A stretch of 64,000 nucleotides of DNA from JAHFUA01 sp963733935 (lineage in GTDB: Bacteria; Acidobacteriota; Terriglobia; Terriglobales; Acidobacteriaceae): assembly GCA_963733935.1 (NCBI GenBank), contig CAVTEQ010000006.1, positions 124,001 to 188,000 on the forward strand, written 5' to 3'. The first letter of the stretch is position 1; each line of letters opens with the position of its first letter. The translations under genes and the position numbers were made by a program. The notes under the pieces are model-generated. The model did not search any database, had not been told where the DNA came from, and worked only from the letters and a program-made list of their open reading frames with translations. Below are positions 42,964-50,890 of this stretch, in pieces.

Positions 42964-43173
42964 ATGGAAAACGTACTGATAACCACCGAGATCATCGCCG
43001 CCACGCTGCTGAGCTTCATCCTGGCGCTGGTGATCGAGCCGTTGCTGGTGATGGCGGTCCTGGGGCTCGCGAAGAAGGCAGCGCAGTGCCGCGTGCCCCA
43101 GCCTGCGCGTGAGCCGCAACCTGCTGAACTGCGCCTGCTGGCGACGGGGCCGAAGGGTTCGTCCCGGGACTAA
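42964..43173 (+). CDS. small single-pass membrane protein
   Basis: The 69-residue product starts at ATG 42964 after GAGGAGAAAGTC. Residues 6-36 are one long hydrophobic helix (TTEIIAATLLSFILALVIEP, then LLVMAVLGLA) with a basic cytoplasmic side and a Pro-rich tail. No family recognised. Its spacing between the transpeptidase and SPFH genes suggests it works with them, perhaps as a small SPFH partner; that is inference. Confidence 0.6.
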   Translation: MENVLITTEIIAATLLSFILALVIEPLLVMAVLGLAKKAAQCRVPQPAREPQPAELRLLATGPKGSSRD

Positions 43174-43198
43174 GTTCCGGACGAGAAGGAGAGAGAAC

Positions 43199-44530
43199 AT
43201 GCTGGTCATCAAGTATCTGCTGATGGTAGGGGCTGTCGCGATGATGGTGGTTGCGGCAGCCATCATTCTTTATGACGTTTACCTGCTGCTTGAATACAGG
43301 CGGCGGCTGGCGCTCCGTCCCGATCTGCCGCTTCCGTTGCCGCGCCCGCTACGCTGGAAAGACGCGTTGCGCCTCGCGGCGCTGTCGCTGGTGCCGCTCC
43401 TACTGGGGACAAGCATTGCGGTGGTGCCGAGCGGCATGGCCGGTGTGCGGGTCAGTGAATTCTCCGGCACACGGCCGGGAGTGCTTTATCCAGGCTCGCA
43501 CCTGGTCACGCCGCTGGTGGAGTCCGTAGCGCTCTATGATGTTCGCGACAAGGTCTATACCACCGTCGCCGGCGAGCCGGCCAGAAAGGACACAGAGGCC
43601 AACCGGCTTGAAGTCCTGAACGTCCAGGCCAAGGAGGGACTGCCGATCGGGCTGGCCGTCAGCGTTCGCTACCGCCTGGACGCAACGCGGCTGGTGTTCA
43701 TCCACAACACGCTGCCCAGCGCTGTCGATAGCGAAGTGGTGCAGCCGGTCATTGGCAGCACCTTCCGCGGGATCGCTCCCAATTACACGGTGCGCGAGGT
43801 CTTCGCCGGCAAGCGCGAGGAGATCCGCAAGCGCGCTTCCGACGAGATCACGCACAAGCTCGGCGCCGACGGCATTGTCGTGAAGGAAGTGATGCTGCGC
43901 GAGGTGCAGCTTCCGCCCGAGTACGCCAAGGGTCTCGAAGGCCTGCTGCTGAAGGAGCAGGAGAACGACCAGATGAGCGTGCAGGCGGAGATCAAGCAGA
44001 AAGAAGTTCGCGTCGCCGAGTACGAGGCCGATGCCGACAAGGTCCGCGAGGAGAAGCGAGCCGAGGCCAGCGCCAAGGTGCGCGTGCTCCAGGCCAAGGC
44101 CGAAGCCGATGCCATGCAGTACACGCTGCCGCTGAAGGAAAAGCAGATCCAGCAGACGCGCCTGGAGTCGGAGGCGCGCAAGGAAGCCACCATCAAGAAC
44201 GCCGAGGCGTCGGCGCAGGCCAAGGTGATCGACAGCAAGGCGGAGCTGGAGCGTCGTAACCTGCTGGCGGATGCTGAGGCCAACCGCATCCGCGTGACCG
44301 CCAAAGCTGATCTCGAACGCATGCATGGCGAGGCCGCCATGCTCAAGCAGTCGCCGCTGCTGATCAATAAGATCATCGCCGAGCGGCTCTCCGACAAGCT
44401 GCAGATCATGATGGTCCCGGCGGACGGCAAATACTTCTTCGCCAGCGACGTGCTGCGCGGACAGATGCCTCAGATCATGCGGCAGCAGGACGAAGCTGAC
44501 GATCCGCCGCGCCCGGTGCAATCACGATGA
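43199..44530 (+). CDS. SPFH/band-7 domain membrane protein
   Basis: The ATG at 43199 follows AAGGAGAGAGAAC. The 443 residues begin with two membrane segments (residues 5-30 and about 66-85), then an SPFH domain (SGTRPGVLYPGSHLVTPL, LNVQAKEGLPIGLAVSVRYR, GSTFRGIAPNYTVREVFAGK). Residues about 270-400 are a long coiled coil rich in Ala/Glu/Lys (AEYEADADKVREEKRAEASA). The C-terminus LLINKIIAERLSDKLQIMMVP is like prohibitin/HflKC members. Such proteins form membrane cages that organise lipids or control proteases. The pairing with an L,D-transpeptidase suggests a cell-envelope role. Confidence 0.85.
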   Translation: MLVIKYLLMVGAVAMMVVAAAIILYDVYLLLEYRRRLALRPDLPLPLPRPLRWKDALRLAALSLVPLLLGTSIAVVPSGMAGVRVSEFSGTRPGVLYPGSHLVTPLVESVALYDVRDKVYTTVAGEPARKDTEANRLEVLNVQAKEGLPIGLAVSVRYRLDATRLVFIHNTLPSAVDSEVVQPVIGSTFRGIAPNYTVREVFAGKREEIRKRASDEITHKLGADGIVVKEVMLREVQLPPEYAKGLEGLLLKEQENDQMSVQAEIKQKEVRVAEYEADADKVREEKRAEASAKVRVLQAKAEADAMQYTLPLKEKQIQQTRLESEARKEATIKNAEASAQAKVIDSKAELERRNLLADAEANRIRVTAKADLERMHGEAAMLKQSPLLINKIIAERLSDKLQIMMVPADGKYFFASDVLRGQMPQIMRQQDEADDPPRPVQSR

Positions 44531-44619
44531 ACTCGCGTTGCGGCGCGCACACCGCGGTCGCGGATGGACTCTGCTCGCTCCCGGCAGACTCCATCCGCGG
44601 CTGCCGGCCGCAAGCGCAA

Positions 44620-44628
44620 TGCTATAAT
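44620..44628 (+). promoter_or_regulatory. putative extended -10 (TGCTATAAT)
   Basis: TGC followed by a consensus TATAAT at 44623-44628, 30 bases before the ATG at 44659. No good -35 is seen. It would drive the exported protein and the solute-binding/two-component operon separately from the SPFH gene. The same nine bases occur at 62823-62831. Confidence 0.5.
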
Positions 44629-44658
44629 CCGATTTTCCGCAGAAATTCGCGCTTCCGG

Positions 44659-45855
44659 ATGTCCTCCCTCAGCCAACGTGTGTTCCTGGCTTCCTTCATA
44701 GCATTGGTTTTCGCGATTCCCGCCGCAGCCCAGGAGTGGGACGCGCCCGCGCGTGAGCTGGCGGAAAAGATCATCGCCCGCGCACAGTCGCGCTCCGGCT
44801 TGTCGCTCACCGTCAAGAACATCTCCTCGCTGCCGCCCGCCCGCGCTGCCGAGGTCCAACGCGCGCTGGAATCGGCGCTGCGCAGTCGCGGCGTGAGCCT
44901 GGTTGGGCCCGAGCAGGCACTGGTGCAAGTTCGCGTCACGCTTTCGGAGAACACGGCAGGTTATTTGTGGGTGGCTCAGATCGGGCACGACGATTCCTGG
45001 GATGTCGTCATGTTGCAAGTGCCATTGCTGGCGCCGGCCGAGCCAGCACCGGCCGCCCTCACCCTGCGGCGAACGCTGCTGTGGTCTCAGCCGGAGCCCA
45101 TGCTGGACGCCATTGCTCTTGGAGATGGCGGTCTCCTGGTGCTCGGCCGCGATTCGCTCTCGCTGTACCGTATGCAAGACCGAAGATGGCAGCTTGCGGG
45201 CACAACGCCGTTGACGCACTCGCGGACGTGGCCGCGCGACCTGCGAGGCCGGCTGGTGATTCAGGCCGATGGAAGCCTGCGCACATACTTGCCGGGCGTG
45301 CAGTGCTCCGGGACAACTCAGCCCCAGCTCAGCATGTCCTGCAAGGAGAGCGACGATCCCTGGCCACTTTCGCCGGAGCTCAATGCGTTCTTCAGCAGCC
45401 GCCGTAACTTCTTCACCGGGACGGTGAAGCTGGCACACAGCAATCAGGCCGGCGATCTGGGCGCGTTTTATTCCGCGGCGATATTCCCGCAAGGCGAGCG
45501 CGGATTTTGGATCGTCGCCTTCACCACGGGAGGCGCCCGCCTGATCAACGCCCAGGGCCAGGTGGTGACTGCATTCAACGGCTGGGGCAGTGATCTCGCC
45601 GGAATCTCGAGCGACTGCGGCAGTGGCTGGCAGGTGCTGGCGACGCGCGCCGCCGACAGCTCGCTGCCCGATTCGCTCGCGGCTTACGAGATCGTGAATC
45701 GCGAGGCCGTCCAGGCAGGAGCGCCGCTGGAATTCGCCGGGCCGGTTACGGCAATGTGGACCGCCGGCGACGGACGCGGCGCGACCGTCATCGTCCACAA
45801 CTTGAAAACGGGGAACTATGAAGCGTTCAGCGTATCTGCTGTCTGCGGTCGCTAG
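44659..45855 (+). CDS. exported protein of unknown function, first gene of a two-component operon
   Basis: The ATG at 44659 (MSSLSQRVFLASFIALVFAI) opens a signal peptide; a longer frame from 44527 includes the promoter region. Residues about 25-115 look like a small alpha-beta domain (ELAEKIIARAQSRSGLSLTV, RAAEVQRALESALRSRGVSL). The rest is beta-rich with propeller-like strands (LDAIALGDGGLLVLGRDSLS, YRMQDRRWQLAGTTPL, GFWIVAFTTGGARLINAQGQ) and a Cys pair (QCSGTT, MSCKES). No known family. Its last 38 bases overlap the solute-binding gene, so they are likely coupled. I suggest a periplasmic sensing or display role. Confidence 0.65.
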   Translation: MSSLSQRVFLASFIALVFAIPAAAQEWDAPARELAEKIIARAQSRSGLSLTVKNISSLPPARAAEVQRALESALRSRGVSLVGPEQALVQVRVTLSENTAGYLWVAQIGHDDSWDVVMLQVPLLAPAEPAPAALTLRRTLLWSQPEPMLDAIALGDGGLLVLGRDSLSLYRMQDRRWQLAGTTPLTHSRTWPRDLRGRLVIQADGSLRTYLPGVQCSGTTQPQLSMSCKESDDPWPLSPELNAFFSSRRNFFTGTVKLAHSNQAGDLGAFYSAAIFPQGERGFWIVAFTTGGARLINAQGQVVTAFNGWGSDLAGISSDCGSGWQVLATRAADSSLPDSLAAYEIVNREAVQAGAPLEFAGPVTAMWTAGDGRGATVIVHNLKTGNYEAFSVSAVCGR

Positions 45856-47200
45856 CTTGCTGCTGACCTTGTGTCCGGCAGCGGGAGCAACTCGTCCGCG
45901 ATACGGTGGGACGCTTCGCGTGGAGTTGAGTGCTGCCCCGGCGTCGCTCGATCCCGCGCAGCCATCGGCTTTCCTCACCTCTGCGCAGGAACAACTCGAA
46001 CCTCTGATGTTCGATTGCCTGGTTGGGGTCGATACGCAGGGAAAGCCGCAGCCCGGCCTGGCCGCTTCCTGGGAGCACGATCCCGACTATCGGCGCTGGC
46101 TATTTCGCCTGCAGCCGGGCGTCCTGCTGCACAATGGCGCCGCCCTGCGTCCGCATTTGGTCGTGATGTCGCTGGCCGCGTCGAATCCAAGCTGGCGTGT
46201 GCGCCTGCAAGGCGACGGTGTGGTGATCGAGAGCAATAGTCCCATTCCCAACCTGCTGGCTGAGCTGGCGTGCGCGCGCAACTCGATTGTGGTGCACACC
46301 GAAGCTGGCGCAATTGTCGGCACCGGGCCCTTTCGCGTAAGCGCCTGGGAAGCCGGCAAGCGGCTGGTTCTGACTGCGAACGAGGACTACTGGGGCGGAC
46401 GCCCATTTCTGGACTCCATCGAGATCACCCTGGGCCGTGCGCCGCGTGATCAGGCGCTCGACCTGCAACTCGGCCGCGCTGACGTGGTCGAAGTTTCGCC
46501 CGATCAGGTGAAGCGCGCGCAGCAGGAAGGCCAGCGGGTTGCCGCTTCGGCGCCGGCGGAGCTGATCGCGCTGGCGTTCTCCGACAAGCCGTCGGTGAAG
46601 GAGCCCGCGCTACGCGAGGCGGTCAGCCTGTCCATCGACCGCTCCGCCATTCAGAGCACGATCCTGCAGAAGCAGGGCGAGCCCGCCAGCGGCCTGCTGC
46701 CGCAGTGGGTGAGCGGTTATTCGTTCCTGTTTCCCGTGACTGTGGCTCTGGAACGTGCACGGCAACTGCGGCGCGATCTTGGCGCCGCGCCGTCGCTGAC
46801 TCTGGCCTACGACTGGAACGACCCGCTGGCGCGCGCGATTGCCGAGCGCGTCTCGGTCAACGCTCGGGATGCCGGAATCGCCATCCAACCTTATGGGGAG
46901 AACCTTGCCGCCCGAGGCGGAAATGCAGACCTGCGCGTGGTGCGCATCCCGCTGGCTTCGAGCAATGCGGCGGTAGCGCTGGCTTCGCTCGCCGTCGGGA
47001 GCGCTCGGCAAAGTGCGACGCCCAGCTCTCCCGAAGAGTTGTATGCCACTGAGCGTGCGATGCGCGGCGAGTTCCAACTGCTCCCAATCGCCTACGTACC
47101 GCAGGCGTGGGCGCTCGGGGCGCCGGTGCATGACTGGGTTACGCCACGCGAAGGCGGATGGCGCCTGCCCGACGTCTGGCTGGAGGCAAGCAAGCCGTGA
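45818..47200 (+). CDS. periplasmic solute-binding protein family 5 (peptide/nickel type), no permease
   Basis: A signal peptide (MKRSAYLLSAVASLLLTL) precedes the SBP_bac_5 start RPRYGGTLRVELSAAPASLDPA. EQLEPLMFDCLVGVD and the FRVSAWEAGKRLVLTANEDYW signature confirm the family; 460 residues is a little short. No permease or ATPase follows; instead the GTG of a histidine kinase overlaps its stop. The binding protein could feed ligand information to the kinase's periplasmic domain, as known for some other binding proteins. That link is inference from gene order. Confidence 0.85.
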   Translation: MKRSAYLLSAVASLLLTLCPAAGATRPRYGGTLRVELSAAPASLDPAQPSAFLTSAQEQLEPLMFDCLVGVDTQGKPQPGLAASWEHDPDYRRWLFRLQPGVLLHNGAALRPHLVVMSLAASNPSWRVRLQGDGVVIESNSPIPNLLAELACARNSIVVHTEAGAIVGTGPFRVSAWEAGKRLVLTANEDYWGGRPFLDSIEITLGRAPRDQALDLQLGRADVVEVSPDQVKRAQQEGQRVAASAPAELIALAFSDKPSVKEPALREAVSLSIDRSAIQSTILQKQGEPASGLLPQWVSGYSFLFPVTVALERARQLRRDLGAAPSLTLAYDWNDPLARAIAERVSVNARDAGIAIQPYGENLAARGGNADLRVVRIPLASSNAAVALASLAVGSARQSATPSSPEELYATERAMRGEFQLLPIAYVPQAWALGAPVHDWVTPREGGWRLPDVWLEASKP

Positions 47201-49011
47201 GCTATCGCGCGAAGCTGCTGGCGCTATTCACGGTCACAGTGGTGGTGGTGACCGCGCTGGTGGCCGGGTTGGCCTCGACCAGCATGCGCCGGTCGTTCGA
47301 GCGCCTGGAAGAGCAGCGGACTGCTGAGCTACTGGCCCAGTTCCGCCGCGAATTCTCCCGGCGCGGCGACGAAGTTTCGCGCCGCGTGCAGGCCATCGCG
47401 GCGCGCGACTCGACCGTGCGCATGGCCGCCGAACTGGGGCGGGCGTCGCCGGACTACGGTCCGTATGTCAATGAAGCCGGCTCGCTCGCCGCGGCGCATC
47501 AGCTCGACTTCCTGGAACTCCTTGCGGCCGATGGAACCATCATCTCTTCGGCGCAGTGGCCGGCACGCTTTGGCTATAAAGAAGAGTGGATCGCAGCGCC
47601 CGTGGATTGGAATGCGCAAAGCGCATTCCTGAAACGCGAGAACCTGCCGGATGCAACGGCTCTAGCACTGGTGGCCGTGCGTGAAGTGCGAGCCGGCGAT
47701 TCCGTCCTGCACGTCGTCGGCGGAGAGCGTGTGGACCGCACCTTTCTCGCCACATTGTCGCTGCCCTCCGGCATGCGGGCCATGCTCTATCTCAACAACG
47801 AGCCAACTTTCTCGCCCGCAGCCCTTACAGATGCTTCCGGGCCGGTGGTGCACGCAGAGAAACTCGCACCACTGGTGCAGCTCATCCAGGAACAAGGTCA
47901 GCAGGGCTCGCAGGTGGTGTGGTGGTCGCCTGATTCGTCGAGCGCCGAGTCGGTTGTCGGTATTCCCTTGCGAGGACGCGAGAGCGAGCCGCTGGGCGTG
48001 CTCCTGGTCGGCAGCTCGCGCCGCGATGTCGTCGAGATGGAAAAGCACATCCGTCTGGTGGCGCTGCTGGTGGGCGCAGCGGGAGTCTTGCTCGGGCTCG
48101 TACTGAGCGGATGGGCGGCCACGCGGGCCACGCGTTCCGTCGAGCAGCTCGCCGACGCCGCGCGCGAGGTGGCCGCGGGAAATTGGTGGGCGCAAGTCCC
48201 GATCACTTCCAACGACGAGTTCGGAGAGCTGGCTTCAGCCTTCAACTTGATGACGCGCGAATTGAGCGACCAGCGCCAGCGTCTGGTGCAGGCGGAACGG
48301 GTTGCGGCGTGGCGGGAGCTGGCGCGCCGCCTGGCGCACGAGCTGAAGAATCCGCTCTTCCCCCTGCAGATTACGGTCGAGAACCTGCTGCGGGCCAAGG
48401 AGCAAAATCCAGATCAGTTCGAGGAGGTCTTCCGTGAGAGCGCGGGCACTCTGCTGGCCGAAATCGCCAATCTGCGCGCCATCGTATCGCGCTTCAGCGA
48501 TTTTGCCCGCATGCCCGCGCCCGAGCTGCAACCGGTGCGGCTCAACGAGGTGGTCCAGCACGTGCTCAAATTAACCGAGCCTCAGTTCACCGCCGCTGGG
48601 CGCGCGCTGATTACGGCGAAGGTGGAACTCGATCCCGAGCTGCCGGTGATCCAGGCGGATCCCGCGCTGATCAACCGTGCGCTGCAAAACCTGGTACTCA
48701 ACGCCATTGACGCCATGCCCTCGGGCGGGGCAATCGGGCTGCGCACCGCTCATCGCGACGGCGCGGTGACGCTTGCGGTAAGCGATACGGGCACAGGACT
48801 CACCCGCGAAGAGTGCGAGCGATTGTTCACGCCCTACTACACCACCAAGCAGCACGGCACCGGTTTGGGCCTCGCGATCGTGCAATCGGTGGTGAGCGAT
48901 CATCACGGCAAGATCACGGTGGAGAGCGAACCCGGCCACGGCTCGACGTTTCGCATTGAGCTGCCGGTGCAGATACCGCAGACTGGGACGATGCGAGGAG
49001 CCAATGTCTAG
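47197..49011 (+). CDS. sensor histidine kinase, NtrY-like
   Basis: The GTG at 47197 overlaps the TGA of the previous gene. TM1 covers residues 4-26, a periplasmic domain of about 260 residues follows, TM2 is LVALLVGAAGVLLGLVLSGW, then HAMP (ATRATRSVEQLADAAREVAA). The HisKA box has H381 in LARRLAHELKNPLFPLQ, an NtrY-type sequence. The ATPase domain has the N box LQNLVLNAIDAMPSGG, G1 VSDTGTGL, and G2 GTGLGLAIVQSVV. The periplasmic region is distinctly long for NtrY. It is coupled to the sigma-54 activator downstream. Confidence 0.9.
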   Translation: MSYRAKLLALFTVTVVVVTALVAGLASTSMRRSFERLEEQRTAELLAQFRREFSRRGDEVSRRVQAIAARDSTVRMAAELGRASPDYGPYVNEAGSLAAAHQLDFLELLAADGTIISSAQWPARFGYKEEWIAAPVDWNAQSAFLKRENLPDATALALVAVREVRAGDSVLHVVGGERVDRTFLATLSLPSGMRAMLYLNNEPTFSPAALTDASGPVVHAEKLAPLVQLIQEQGQQGSQVVWWSPDSSSAESVVGIPLRGRESEPLGVLLVGSSRRDVVEMEKHIRLVALLVGAAGVLLGLVLSGWAATRATRSVEQLADAAREVAAGNWWAQVPITSNDEFGELASAFNLMTRELSDQRQRLVQAERVAAWRELARRLAHELKNPLFPLQITVENLLRAKEQNPDQFEEVFRESAGTLLAEIANLRAIVSRFSDFARMPAPELQPVRLNEVVQHVLKLTEPQFTAAGRALITAKVELDPELPVIQADPALINRALQNLVLNAIDAMPSGGAIGLRTAHRDGAVTLAVSDTGTGLTREECERLFTPYYTTKQHGTGLGLAIVQSVVSDHHGKITVESEPGHGSTFRIELPVQIPQTGTMRGANV

Positions 49012-50404
49012 CCCGCCGCAGCCGTCAATGCAGAAGGCGCACCTGCTGATCGTCGACGATGATGCCAACACCCTCGCGTCACTCTCTCGCGCGTTTCGCC
49101 TCTCCGGGCACGAGGTAACGGTCTGTGACAACGCAATTCGCGCGCTGGAGCTACTTAAGTCCCAGAGCTTCGACCTCATCTTCTCTGACGTGGTGATGCC
49201 GGGCAAAGATGGGCTCTCGTTTCTCGAAGACTGCCGCGCGCTCGGGCTGACCACGCCGGTGGTGATGATGTCCGGGCAAGCGCACATCGAGATGGCGGTG
49301 CGCGCCACGCGGCTGGGGGCCATCGATTTCCTGGAAAAGCCGCTCTCTACCGACAAGCTGCTGCTCACCGTCGAGAACGCGCTGAAGCTGAAACGCCTGG
49401 AGCAGGAGAACCGCGAGCTGCGCCAGCGCGTCGGCAAGCAGGACATCATCTGGACCGGCGAAGCCATGCGCAAAGTGATGGCGCAGGTCGAGCGCGTGGC
49501 CGCGAGCGAAACGCGCGTCTGCATCCTTGGCGAAACCGGCACCGGCAAGGAACTGGTGGCGCGCACGCTGCACGAGCACAGCCCGCGCCGCAACGGGCCG
49601 TTTGTTACGCTCAACTGTGCTGCGGTGCCCGCCGAACTTGTGGAGTCGGAATTGTTCGGCCACGAGAAAGGAGCGTTCACTGGCGCAGCGGCGCGTCACG
49701 CGGGCAAGTTCGAGCAGGCGCAGCACGGCACGCTTTTCCTCGACGAAATCGGCGACATGCCGCTGGCGATGCAGGCCAAGCTGCTGCGCGTGCTGGAGCA
49801 GAACGAGATCGAGCGCGTGGGGGGCGATCGCCCGGTCGCGGTGGACGTTCGCGTGATCGTGGCTACGCACCGCCGGCTGGAAGCGCTAGTGCAGGAAGGC
49901 AAGTTCCGCCAGGATTTGTATCACCGCATCTATGTTTATCCGCTGGCCCTGCCGGCCCTGCGCGAGCGCCGTGACGACATTCCGGCACTGGCCGAACATT
50001 TTGCCCGCCAGATCGCCGAGCAAAACGGATGGAAGCCCGTCAGTGTGACCGCTGATGCCCTCGAAGCCTTGACGGCTTATTCCTGGCCGGGGAACGTGCG
50101 CGAGTTGCGCAACGTGGTCGAGCGCCTGCTGCTCTTTGCCACCGACAATCACGTGGATGCGACGGTCGTGCGGGCAGCTTTGCCCGATCTGGTTTCAGCC
50201 CTGCCGCCGGAATCGTCGGCGGGCTCAGGTGCTCTGGCCGCGCGTGTCGAGAGCTTCGAACGCAGCACTATTCTCGCCGAGCTCAAGGCCCAGCAATATC
50301 ACGTCACCCGCACCGCGGAAGCGCTGGGACTGGAACGCAGCCATCTCTACAAGAAATGCCAGCAGCTCGGCATCGACCTGCAGTCGCTGCGCAAGCAGGG
50401 ATAA
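49004..50404 (+). CDS. sigma-54-dependent response regulator, NtrC/NtrX family
   Basis: The ATG at 49004 overlaps the kinase by eight bases. Residues 9-125 are a receiver with phospho-acceptor D62 (FSDVVMPGKDG). The AAA+ domain has Walker A GETGTGKE near 176, the sigma-54 contact GAFTGA near 223 and FLDEIGDMPLAMQAKLLRVL. The C-terminal Fis helix-turn-helix is HVTRTAEALGLERSHLYKKC. It would activate sigma-54 promoters in response to the paired kinase. No -24/-12 promoter was identified with confidence, so targets are unknown. Confidence 0.93.
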   Translation: MSSPPQPSMQKAHLLIVDDDANTLASLSRAFRLSGHEVTVCDNAIRALELLKSQSFDLIFSDVVMPGKDGLSFLEDCRALGLTTPVVMMSGQAHIEMAVRATRLGAIDFLEKPLSTDKLLLTVENALKLKRLEQENRELRQRVGKQDIIWTGEAMRKVMAQVERVAASETRVCILGETGTGKELVARTLHEHSPRRNGPFVTLNCAAVPAELVESELFGHEKGAFTGAAARHAGKFEQAQHGTLFLDEIGDMPLAMQAKLLRVLEQNEIERVGGDRPVAVDVRVIVATHRRLEALVQEGKFRQDLYHRIYVYPLALPALRERRDDIPALAEHFARQIAEQNGWKPVSVTADALEALTAYSWPGNVRELRNVVERLLLFATDNHVDATVVRAALPDLVSALPPESSAGSGALAARVESFERSTILAELKAQQYHVTRTAEALGLERSHLYKKCQQLGIDLQSLRKQG

Positions 50405-50521
50405 GGCGCCTATACACAAGCGTTTCCGGAGGAATCCGTCATTTCGCGGGTTACAATGGCTCTCCGTTCGGGATCATCGTTGCTGAACTGTCGCAGGCGA
50501 GTCGGTCTACAGTGAGGGATT

Positions 50522-50773
50522 ATGACATCGCTCCAGGAATTCAGGTGTGAGATCTGCGGGACGGTGACCAGCAACCCTATTCACTGGTTTGTGATTCAAT
50601 GCGGGAATTCGGAGCTGACGGTCCTTAAATGGAACGCCGAGGCTGCCAATGCGGCTGCGGCGCACCACTTCTGCGGCGAAGCCCATGCCCAGGTGTACAT
50701 CAGCCGCTGGTTTGACTCCACGTGTTCCCCGGCGAAGCCAGACTTCATGCGCTCCCCGTCGGCGCCGCGGTAA
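50522..50773 (+). CDS. small cysteine-containing protein, possible zinc binder
   Basis: The 83-residue frame follows GAGGG by a few bases. FRCEICGTVTS gives a CxxC pair, and CGNSEL, HHFCGEAHAQVYISRW and STCSP give more Cys/His that could complete one zinc site. The middle has regular strand/helix alternation. No recognised family, and no signal peptide. It stands alone between the sigma-54 activator and the convergent GH15 gene. Confidence 0.5.
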   Translation: MTSLQEFRCEICGTVTSNPIHWFVIQCGNSELTVLKWNAEAANAAAAHHFCGEAHAQVYISRWFDSTCSPAKPDFMRSPSAPR

Positions 50774-50890
50774 ATGCAACTTGAGGCGCTTGGCGGGCGT
50801 GAGCGAAGCGGGAGACCGCTGCCGAAGCGAGTTGCTGATTCTTAAAAAGCGAGAGAAACAATGGAAATGGCACATCCTATTCACTTGATC

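Noticed and set aside
45818..47200. Complete peptide ABC importer
   Set aside because: Only the binding protein is present; neighbours are a kinase and a regulator.
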